This document shows, piece by piece, positions 12,061-24,900 of a stretch of DNA of 64,000 bases (position 1 is the stretch's first letter; each line of letters begins with the position of its first letter). Source of the DNA: Nymphaea colorata (lineage: Eukaryota > Streptophyta > Magnoliopsida > Nymphaeales > Nymphaeaceae); contig NC_045145.1 of assembly GCF_008831285.2 (NCBI RefSeq), positions 9,792,802 to 9,856,801 of the forward strand, read 5' to 3'. The translations under genes were made by a program, and so were the position numbers. A model generated the notes under the pieces. That model was not told the origin of the DNA, did no database searches, and saw only the letters and a program-made list of their open reading frames with translations.

Positions 12061-12385
12061 GTTCATCATTCAATCTAATTTATTTTATATATTAACACAG
12101 TACTATGCTTACATTGATATGTGTTATAATTCTCATGATGATGAGAAAAACTCTAACGAAGAATGTTGATACAATGCATTATTATCATGGTAAATCTTGT
12201 TCAATTGGTAGTGTTTCATATTTATGTAATTTGTGAACTAACTATTGAAACTCTTTTGCTTGCAATATCTTTCGTGATGATGAGAAAGACTTGGTGTTTG
12301 GTGATTCCTTTGTTGATTATAACAACTTGTAAAACTATTGAAACTCTTAGATATGCAAAACTATTGAAACTCTTGGTGATTTCTT

Positions 12386-13715
<1,330 letters not shown>

Positions 13716-14002
13716 TAGACCTAGGCAACAGGTCGGCCAGGTCCGGTCGGGGTCGTGTGGGCTTGATGCCCGAAACACAAGCTCGGCCCAACCCGATACC
13801 CGATAATCGAGCTCAGGCTCGGCATGGCTTGGCCCGATTAAAATTAAAATATTTTTTAAATATAAATAATAAATTTTTAAATATAAAATATATTTTTAAT
13901 AATAAAAACATATATTATTATTAAATAAAAATAATAAAAAATTTAATCTTGACTGTATCGGGGACCGACACAGGTCCGGGCTCGAGCCAACGCCCAGACT
14001 TA
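13716..14002. mobile_element. hAT-type MITE with GC-rich ends and AT-rich core
   Basis: Its ends are TAGACCTAGGCAAC and (reverse complement of the right end) TAAGTCTGGGCGTTG. It is flanked by gaagttgt before and gtcgttgt after, an 8-bp duplication matching at 6 of 8 positions. GC-rich arms (GGTCGGGGTCG, GGGCTCGAGCC) surround a core of TAAATAT/AATAATAAA. The architecture is that of the better-preserved element at 60879. Confidence 0.6.
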
Positions 14003-14826
14003 GTCGTTGTACTTTTATGAGAATGAGTCGAGAGGCACTCGAGAAGGGTGGGTACTAGCTTGCCCTCACTGTTCTATTAAACATATTTCTTAAAAGGAGG
14101 GAATATTTTGTAAATTAACCAGCGAGGCATAAGTTCAAAAGTTTTATGGAACAAAAAACTTCCCATTTTTTTGATAGAAGTAAAAGATCAATCGAAGTAT
14201 TGGTTTGAGCTTGTATCGTTTTCCCTTTTTGCTATTTTAGAATTTTTCCTATTTTTCCATTATTTTTTGTTGTTTATGATCATCACTTTGATGTGAGCAT
14301 GCCAGCTTTGTAATATTATATAATATGTTTATTTTCTATCTGTAAAAAAAAAAAAGTTGGTGTGGCGTTTTAGCTGATTATGTCATATTACCTGACAAAC
14401 TAATAGGACATTGAACAGATATTTGACAACATTTGAAAAATCTTACATGTCGAAATGAAAAAGTGGCCGTTTTTTAATTACAGTAAAAAATTGAGCTTCC
14501 TAATTAAAAATTTTATAGGTGTAATTTGAGAATAATCTTAGCATTTTTCAAAAACATGAGTCCTACTTTTGGCAGCTGATCACTTTCAAGCTAAGTCATG
14601 GGTACTTTAATAAAACCTCATACCCGTGTCATCATGTCAGCATGGTAAAGTAGATACTTTTTAGATCGAAACTTATTCAAATTATTTATTTTTACTTGAT
14701 TTAATTTGTTTCGAGCTCAATTTTCATTTTATTTTCAAGAATTATTGTTCATTAACATGTAATCTTTTTATTTATATGACTTGTTTATATCCAAATGTTG
14801 GTTTCATTTAGAAGATTTTGTAGTAT

Positions 14827-14871
<45 letters not shown>

Positions 14872-15590
14872 TAAGTCTCTGGTTCGAGTTTGTCTTTTGA
14901 AATTTTCATGTTGCCTAAGTAGAAAAGTGTTTACATCCTTTTATGGAAAAGGATATGAATGTTAGTATCCACTTTATTCATATTTTTAATCACAGTTAAG
15001 AAACAGTTATAGGAGGAAGAACTTATTTAGTGACCTTAGTGAAAGTAAGGTCACAGTGAAAGTGGCCGCCTTATCAAAAAGTTTGGTGGTTTTTTTTATG
15101 GGTAACACGTTTTCTACTATGGTTAAAAATTGGCACAGAACCTTTCAATTTCAAATGCGACAAAATTCTATCACAGATACATTCATCTTCTCACTTTTTT
15201 ACATGTGGGGATTCTAAGAGTCCAACTTTCACCAATCCAAGATAAAGAACACCTTGGACAACTTCTCATCATACATTCCCTGGTCCAACTCCATTTCAAT
15301 ATCCAAGGTAAAGAACACCTTGGATAGTCATCAAACATGCCCTAAACGTGTGCTAAATTTGTGGTCAAGAGTGTCAAATGGGCTGTTTCATGCATCTATC
15401 ACACGTGATCGAGGCACGAAAAGTGCGACAAGAAACAGAGGCAAATGATGATAAAAAAATGCATATGACGTCCTTCATCGTGTTTGAGTGGAAGAGAGTA
15501 TAGATGCTCGTCTCATAGTCTCTCCACCATTCGAACACACCAAAAGTGTGACTTGTTTTTAACGATTATGGCCAAAAGGCAAACCATATG
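14003..15590. other. no recognisable gene; (CA)n(TA)n at 14831-14871
   Basis: AT-rich intergenic DNA downstream of the GDPDL gene. It contains a compound microsatellite and a short imperfect direct repeat (CCAAG(A/G)TAAAGAACACCTTGGA) near 15236 and 15303. Nothing codes convincingly. Confidence 0.5.
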
Positions 15591-15733
15591 AAGATTCAAT
15601 ATATAAATTGTCTTATTAAGAATCTGGCAAGAGTTGAATCCGCGTTTGCTGCCCACCACGTAGATGAATTAGCACAACTGAGAGCGCAAGCCATTAGGCG
15701 GCTAGACATGATTTCAAACTTGACTGTAACCTC

Positions 15734-15738
<5 letters not shown>

Positions 15739-15816
<78 letters not shown>
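15739..15816. repeat. compound microsatellite (TA)n(GA)n just past the GDPDL 3' end
   Basis: About 24 TA units followed by about 15 GA units, about 150 bp beyond the GDPDL stop codon on the gene's downstream side. Confidence 0.97.
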
Positions 15817-15819
<3 letters not shown>

Positions 15820-15967
15820 CGAAGTCGCTCTCTGAAAGCAAGAGAACAACTCTAAACAATTAATTTCATAAAATTTAACATGATTCAATAGTATCTCACC
15901 AGCCGCAAGAGGAAGTGAAAAGAGGGTTTTCGCTGTAAACAATGCAGAACGTCAAGCCAGTTATATT

Positions 15968-18900
15968 CTAAGCTTGTAATAGGAGGCTTAACAACAACAG
16001 CATGTGAACATAGAAAATGGTACTATATGACAAGATTCCTGAGGCACTGCTCGGAGGCTGTGGTGGAGGTGCAGAAGATGGCACAGTAGTGTTCGGCGGT
16101 CTCTGCATGACAGGGGGCAGGGCTTGTTGTGTTACATTTGTAAGAGATGCATATGGAGCTGGTGCGGGCGGGGGATTTGAAAGAAGATAAGACAGAAGTG
16201 AACCAGCTACTGGAATTTGCTTGTAAAGTGGTGCATTTTCAAGATCATAACATGCATTGTCTGCAATGTAGAACAACCACTGTTAATTATCTGAAACTGT
16301 TAAAGAAACCATGTTACATAAACAGGTTTCTTTATAAGTTTGTTGGGATCATGAAAAGTAGTTTTCAGGTCCCGAATTCAAAGAAATCATAAGAAAAGCA
16401 CCACCAGTGGAACCAGAGAAACTTACTCAAGTATGCCTTTGCAGTAGCTGGAAATCCAGTGCTGAGGCCACCCAAACCTGTCTTAAGATATGCACCAGCT
16501 TGTGTGTTTGGATCAGAGAAAAAGTCTGAATAGACAGAGGTAAACTCATTTCTCAAATCATATACATATGCAGTCAAGTTTGCAGAAGTGATATTCTGAA
16601 CGACACTCGTTAATCCTGAAGTGAAATAATTATTAAGTGTGAACACTGATTCCTTCCTTATGGACACAGCACTTGCAAACTTTTTAATCTCCTGGATAGC
16701 AGAAGGTAGGATGCTGCTAATGGAACTAGTAACCTTGTAGACAAGTGTGTAATTGGTTAATTCTTTTAACTTAATCAGCACCGCACTGTCCACAGACTGG
16801 ATCATCACCCTTTGCTTGGTTTGGTTGTAACCAACACTATCCAGAGCTTTGATTACACTATTCACTATGTCGAGACCTTGGTTTTGTGCAAGGTAGGCAG
16901 CATTCTGCAGAAAAAAGAATACATACTGGTAAGCCTGTTCACCTGTATGGGATGATGATAAGCCTCCTTATGAAAGCACTTTGATTTCCACAATGTCAGC
17001 CCAGTCCAGCATGTACATCTACAGAAACTGGGCATTGTGTCTCATGCATGACACAAGCGGAGTTTGAGTGATTCAGGCAATAGCACCAACCAAACACATT
17101 TATACAACAGGATGGTGTGGATACCAGAAGGAACAAATAGGCATAAAATACACTAGGCCACATCACACGGGTGTAGGATGCAGCTGCACATGTGTGTGTG
17201 TGTGTGTGTGTGCACGTGTGTGTAATTGTCCACCGTCAACAAAATTAACAAGTAAAAAGTTATGATTCTACCAATAATGCAAGAAAAAAGAAAGTAAACT
17301 GTTAATCACCACAACCAAGCCACAACCACACCTGCACCAGAGTCGTATCACCTTGGGGTAGCAACTTATATTTAACGACTTGGGTGCAGCAACTTTTTGA
17401 AGAGCCCGTCTCACTCAGCCATAAGAACTATTGCACCATGATATTTGGACAGTATAAAAATTTACAAGGAAAGCCTAGGGCATGCGTTTTCAGCTAGAGA
17501 ATTAAATCTATGAAAGGAGTGACTCAAAGAAGAAACCATCTAGCAACCTCTTATATAGCAAGCAGCTTTCAAAGTAACCAAAATCAAGTAAACAATGACA
17601 ATTTTCTGTTTCCATTTGACATACTTTGCCACAATGAAGAGGACAACTCAGAAGTCCATAAATATTAACATGTAAGTTATAAAAAAGCAGCCATCTTATC
17701 AATCATTTATGAGGACTGCACAAATTTTCTGTCAAAGCATTTAACTGCTTGCTTTTTCCCAGTGCATTTCAATTTCCCCAGATAGCAAGCCTCTTGTCCT
17801 TTGTTTGAAAATCTTTCTCCTAAAATTTAAAAGTCCGTAAATATTAAGTTATGAACATGTAAGTTATAAAAAAGCAGCCATCTTATCAATCATTTATGAG
17901 GACTGCACAAATTTTCTGTCAAAGCATTTAACTGCTTGCTTTTTCCCAATGCATTTCAATTTCCCCAGATAGCAAGCCTCTTGTCCTTTGTTTGAAAATC
18001 TTTCTCCTAAAATTTAAAGTTATGGTTTTTGCATATGCTTCCTTGACTAGTCCCTTTCATCTTTGAAGATAAAGATGTTGCTAATTTGCTGCTTATGTAT
18101 GTGTATGACTATGATATAATCATCACAGGAAATTCAGACTGTCATACTCAGAAAATGAAGAAGTTGTTGGTGCAAAACTTCAAGATGAAAGATCTTGGAA
18201 ATATAAGACATTTGCCTGGGGCTGAACCAAGAAAGGTGATCTTCTAACTCTTATGTAGCAATAAATACCCTCTTGATCCACTGAACAGCATGGTAATGAT
18301 AGATTGTAATCCCCTAAGCACTCCTAGTACTTTACACCAAAGTCTAAGCTCAAAGGATCAAGACCCATATGATGATTCAACTAGATGTCGAAGCACTGTT
18401 GGGATGCTTCAATATGTTACCTTCATAAGCCAGATATTAGTTATTTCATTAACCTAGTATTTCAATTTATGGGAGCTAAGAACTTGTCATGTCAATGTTG
18501 TGAAAGGATTTTAACAATATTTTGGGAACTATTAGAGATAGCCTGGTTAATCGAAGAACCTAGACTGACAAAAGAGGGCATGAAATTGTTACTTACACTG
18601 GTATAGATTGGACGTGAGATCCCGATGAAAGAAAATTTGTCTCTAGATATTGAATATTTCTTAGAAAAATCTGGTCTCATGGAGTAACAAGAAAGGAAGA
18701 GTTATTGTGAGATTTAGCACTGAGGTCTAATACAAGTCTATGTCAGCTGGAAGAGCTGAAGCTACATGGTAGGCACTTATTAGCTGATCTAGGAGGAGCT
18801 TCCTACTTTCATTGTGTGACAATGAGAACGTTATCAATGTTGTCATTAATCATGTATATAGTCACACAAAAAATGGATCGACACTATATCAAACAAAAGT

Positions 18901-21900
18901 TGAAGAGGAAGAGATCGAACCTCATCACATTCTAACTTGCTCACTGAAGAGTTTCACAAAGCATCAACTTTAGTCCGTAAAGAATATGTTACATGTATTT
19001 GAAGACCATGCACAACTTCAGGGAGGGTGATAAGAAGTATTAGGATCTGGGTTGGATCCAAATCCACGACGTCCACTGTTGTGGATTATACCAAGTGTAT
19101 ATCATGGCAGGATTTTATTTACCTTTTGTGTTGTGTACTCTTAATTCCCTGTTACTTTGTATAACAATACTTAAATGAAATTAGGGCCTGCCTCATGTTC
19201 TGGCTGCCATTTCTTTTGGGAACCTCATCTCTATTCCTTCTTTTTCAGGTGATTGAAGGCTGTGGTGGTTAACACAGCATCTGATTTCACAAATTATTTC
19301 AGGTACCACTGTCTACATTACGTGAATCACGCGCACAGTGCATGAGCCAACATGTACATACATCATATCAACGATGCAAAAACTGCAAGCAGAATGGATT
19401 TAATGGAACCTTAGGAAAAAAATTTGTTGAGATGCATCTAACTCTTTGCACTTCTGCAAAGTTTTGTTCAGCTTAGCAACTATTAGTTATTGGAGAACAA
19501 TATATACAAGTTAAGGATATAAAGCAGAAAGACTTCATGGGTCTAATGAGTAAATGCAAACAAGTATTCAATCAACTCATATTTGGATTTAAATGCATAC
19601 TGCATTATCAGATCAAAAGCAATTCAAAGTATCAGACTTCACGCACCTGAATGTCAATCAGGACCCCAGTGATAGGGTGATTTTTTGTGAAAGCCAAAAA
19701 TTCTTGTAAGGTCGTAAAATTCCCAGCATTAGCATAACGTGGATTGCGGAAAAGACCTTGAAAACCATATGGACTTTCTATTACCGCTGCAAGAATTGGG
19801 AACTGAAATAAGACATTTAACAAACCACCTACTTTCTCCATCATTTTTACAACATGAAAGCTTTCCCACCACAGTACAAGGTTAGCAGCTAAGTTTTTAT
19901 AAGATAGTTGAGAAATTAAACTGCAACGAGATGGATGTCAAAACTTAAAATTGAGGATATTGTGAGAGAAAAATGACTTGACACTGAGCATGTGATAATT
20001 ATTGCACTACATGGAACCAAAAAACAGGTGCTATAGGCTGATTTATAAGTTAAAGTTAAAGTGTTAAACTAGTTGAAGTGGAACATCTATATAAGTTTTT
20101 CAAAATAATCGTATAAAGCAAATCAACTTAGAAAATGATAATTGCTTACGACTTCAGACAATTAATGAGCCATCTATGTCATTTTTTAGTGTATGTGCAA
20201 GCACCCACATTCTATACGCAGATGGCTCATCAGCAGTTTATAGTTGTTACATTGAAGTAAACGTATTCAGCTTGAAATAGAGACAGGCTAAGGAATCAAA
20301 TAGCCATGGCATAGAGCAAATATCTACAGTGAGGCCTCTACTCATTGGAACATGCTTCAGATTCATGAGTGTCAAAGGTTCTTATTCTCATGTAAAAGAA
20401 AGTTGGTCAGTGGCGATTTACTTACTATTACCATTTCTTTTAGTTATGTAGTAACTCTAGAACTTAAATATTTTTCAACAAGCTATTACTTACGTCTTAA
20501 GGTTTGAATTTCCTCCCATGTGAGGTCGAAGGTAAAGACTCCGCCTTGTTGCTGAATCTCTGGAATGGTTTTCAAAAGAGAAGAAAAATTTGATGTAGAA
20601 ACTGTTGTGCTAGGCACAAGATCTGTAGTATTTAAGCATATAGGAACTCCATCCTTTGTCATTTGAACTGGGCAATCAAGGATATCAGCTCCATCGTATA
20701 TAGCTTGTTGATATGCAAGATCAGTGCAGCCAGCATATATTCCGCTGGATCCCAGAAAGGAGATGACCAAAGGTTTTTCTGAAGTATCAAAAAATACATA
20801 AGTAATATACATAAAACAAAACATGGGTCCATGAGAAATCACCATGGCAATAAAATTGACACATAATATCTATAAGGAACTGTATGGTCATAACAGATTA
20901 AAAATGTAGTTACTTATTATCAGAACAAATTGATGCTTACCTAGAACAGAGGAACGATTTGAGGCCTTACTGAAGCAATCTGAAGCACCAAGTTTGAAAT
21001 GTTAGGGATGTAACGAGATGACAACTCATAAAAGACAACATACCCTATCTTAAAATGACAAAAAATATTATCTGCTGGAATTAGATGATGTTCACAAGTT
21101 TAGGTAGCTTGCATAATTCAGCCCCTTTGGCAATATTTATTATGTACCCGTCTATTGAATCCAATAAGCCTTGAAGATGCTAGTAAGTAAACATAACATG
21201 CCTTCAACCAATAATCTAAACTATCAAAAACTGCTTATGAGCACAACTGCATATTATACACCAATAGGAACTGCTGTCATTTGCTAAGCCAACATCACAA
21301 GTATTAGCTGACACTGTCCATGACATGTATACCAAAAGGTAAGCATAGACACATGCACATGCATACGCAAGATGAGTTGCACTTGAGAAGTTTATCTCCT
21401 AAGCATGTCCTGTCACCTCAAAGAGTAATATTTTGTTTATTGATTAAGACATTTCATCCTTAGATGAGCTTTAGATTGGCCGAAAGATAATGGATCAACT
21501 TGCACCAAGAACTTCATGAAATAGAAGTAAAGATTTTTTTTTTTTTGTTGATACTTTGATCTTAAGCATGTTTTACTTTACGCATAATGATATAATGAAT
21601 GGCAGATTGTACAAGTGTAGGTAGCATGTTGTAGCCTTGTAATTATAGCAGCTGTGTTTTCAAAGGGTTGTAACTCTTCTGTCCCATGAACTATTCATGT
21701 TGATCTCTTCACAAATTTTTATATAAGATGATAAAAACTCACAGATTCATGCTGTATAAGGTAGAAAATCATTGTTAGTGTCCAGGTTTCGGTTCTAGAA
21801 TCGGGTCTCCTCGACTGACCTAGAAAATGGCTTAAATAATGGAATTGGGAGGACTCAAGGGGGTTATCGATATAAGAGGGAATTTCCTCTGGTGAGGGTC

Positions 21901-24900
21901 GCTCTGAGTATTTCTAGTAGCAGGTGGAAGTTAGCAGGCGGTGGCTAACAATGGTATCAGAGCTAGTCTCTGACCGCAACTTGATGGAGGTCGTTGCAGA
22001 GCAATTGGGTTGGATAGATCGATGGAAGGTGAAATTAAAAGATTCTTTCGATAGGATCGATCAACAGATACTCGACATCGACTAAAAATTTCAAAGGATT
22101 AGCTCAAGACAATTCATTATTAAGGAGCTGTTGCAGGAGTTGCTCCACAAGGTCTCCAAAGCCTCTGAGCAGTTACAACCAGGAAAGATGCAACACCCGC
22201 CTTTGGAGTTTCCTACGAGAACGCTCAACATGGACGATGCGTCGATGGTCGTTGTTGCAGAGACCATGCTTGTAGCCAAGGGAGAGGATGCGGTAGCTAA
22301 TCAGACCATCGTGTAGCACAATCCAGATGGTAGAGAAGCTTCACTTCCAGATCATTTTGTTGCCAACAGTCGGCGGCATAATATTCCTGTTTCACCAATA
22401 ATTCCAGATGCTATCGTGGAGCATGTCGGATGCAGAAAGGAACAAGATCATTCAGCGTATGACTATTCAAAATTATCTTTTCATTGCCAATAACTTGGTT
22501 GCTATGCTAGGTTGTCAATGGATGTGTTGAATCTTGAATGATAGTTATGGTTCTTTATATACAAAAAAGGCGAACCAAGGAGGCGTTAAGCGTGGAGTGC
22601 CTATCGGAAGGCAGGGAGAGAGGGGTTGTAGCGAGAAGGGTGGTGACGAGGAGAAAATGTAGCAAAACTTACTAAGGCAGCCGGAGAAACCCCCCTGGTA
22701 TGGCGAACGTGGTCACGCGATTGACAACAAAAACTGTGGTTGAACCCTAGCTCTCATCTTCTTATTAAAGGTAATAACGGCTTCACATCAGGAGACGAGG
22801 TCCTTGTACCACTCCATGATGGCTCTAGGATGGTGTCTTAGATAAGCAAGAAATGAAATTCATCGCAGATGAGTCTTCTATGCGGAGTTGAACGAGGTGC
22901 TGACAGAGGAAGGACTAGCAGCAGAGAATCCCTTCATCCCTGGAATAGGACGCAAAGATGGCAACACCAGAAAGTGGAAGAGGGGCTCAATAAGGCAGCC
23001 TGAGAAAACCTCTTGGAGCCGAACCATGGGAACCAAATTGAGGGGTGGATTTGGGCAGGTAGTGCGGAACCATTCTAGGATGGAGATATTGAAAGGTCGG
23101 CCAGTTAGCTTGAGGAACAAAAGAGATACTCGACTAAAAACAAAATACAGATGCCGAGCCCTTGCCCTCATCCTCGTGGAAGGTAACAACAACTTAGCTT
23201 TAGGAGACGATGCCTTGGGCACATGTGGAGTTTTGCAACCCACTGAAAATCGAAGTATACAAGAAGCACCAAAAGTGATTGTCGACTCTTTGACGATGCC
23301 CATCCTACCAATGAAAGGAGCAAACAAGGATTCTCAGAACAAAGAACGAGAATTAGTCGACTTGGCTTTAGGCAGCAGCATAACTACCGATGATCCAAAA
23401 ATTGGTGAAAGTCAAAAATTGGTGAAAGTGAGGGTCCAGCAGCAGATGAAGTTGGCCATCTGAGGTATGTATATTTTCCCTTACCTCATACTTGCTCAGG
23501 TTCTATTGCCTTCAACCAGACAGGGACTCCTGAGATGGAATGAGAGAGGGTTCACAGTGTGCACAACAGTTAAGCATGATGGACTGGAAGGGAACAGCTG
23601 TAGGCTCTCAAAGAAAGCCTTAGAAATCGAGACCAAGGAGGCAGTTGAGGATAAATTAGAAATAGAGACGAGGCATACTCTAGTGGGAACGTTAGGCGTT
23701 TGGATTGCAGTAAAATAAAGGGGTTCGCCTGTCATGAAATCCGTTTTGGGAATTTTGTCGGAATTCCTTCATGGTGACGGTGATTGTTCGACCATTGAGC
23801 ATACATTCACTAAGATATGCTCGGATGCTATGCTCTATCCACCACATGATTGCCTTGTAGGATCGTCACTTCCTTCTAAGTTTTGTCCAGACACCATCTA
23901 CATGATACTAAAGGATCTCACTCCAAATAATCTCAGGATCTTTTGGGAATCAAAGAATTTTAAAGGCCACACAGATATGGAGGAGTCGTGGTACCAAAAT
24001 GAATTTTCTGTTGAGAAAATAACTGATGCCATTTTACAGAAATGGATAAATGCATCCCCTAATGATGAACCTCATTTGCCTGTACCAAATTTATTTGTTC
24101 CCACTGATTTAGCAATCAAAGAAGTGCAACAAACCAAATATCCATTTTTGCTAAGAAAAACTTCTTTTTCAAGATTGTGGTACAAGCCGGATGCCTTGTT
24201 CTGCACTCTGAAGGCTTTTGTCAAGATAGATTTCAGCTGTCCTAAGTCGCGCCATTCTTCTGATGCAGAAGCCGTCACTGACATTTTCACACGTTTATTG
24301 ATGGATTACTTGAATGATTATGCTTATGATGCACAGGTTGCTGGTTTGATGTACAAGATATCTCAATCTGATTTTAGGTTCCAGTTGAATGTGTTTGGAT
24401 GCAACCACAAAATGAAGCTATTTCTGGATGCCATAATTGAAAAAATTGCTCAATTTGAAATAAAACTTGAAAAATTTTCTGTACTCAAGGAAAGCATGGT
24501 AACGTATGACTACTTCAAGTTTAGACAGCCATATCAGCAGGCAATGTATTATTCCTCTCTAATATTGGAGGACAATCCATGGCTTGGGAGTGAGAAACTT
24601 GAGGCTCTTGTTCATCTTGTACCTGAAGACCTCTCAAAATTTTCTCATCTCTTGCACTCCACGACATTTTTTGAGTGTCATGCTGCAGGTAACATTGGAC
24701 CTAGTGAAGCAAAGACCTTGGTTATTGATATTGAGAAGTTATTGTTTTATATTCCAGAATAGATATGCAAGACTTTGTTTGCTGCACAGTTCTTGACAAA
24801 TAGAATTGTCAAACTTCAGACTGCAAGAAGCCATTTCTACCCCGTTCAATACCTTAACCAAGATAATGAGAATTCTGCACGATTATTCTATCTTCAGATT

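Noticed and set aside
15588-15942. ORFs with Tyr-Ile and Ser-Leu repeats
   Set aside because: Produced by the (TA)n(GA)n microsatellite downstream of the GDPDL gene.
19787-19834. Extending GDPDL exon 7 upstream to include FPILAA, using the TTTCAG acceptor
   Set aside because: It breaks the reading frame with exon 6; the TTGCAG acceptor at 19787-19788 restores the frame and the family motif PVIESP.
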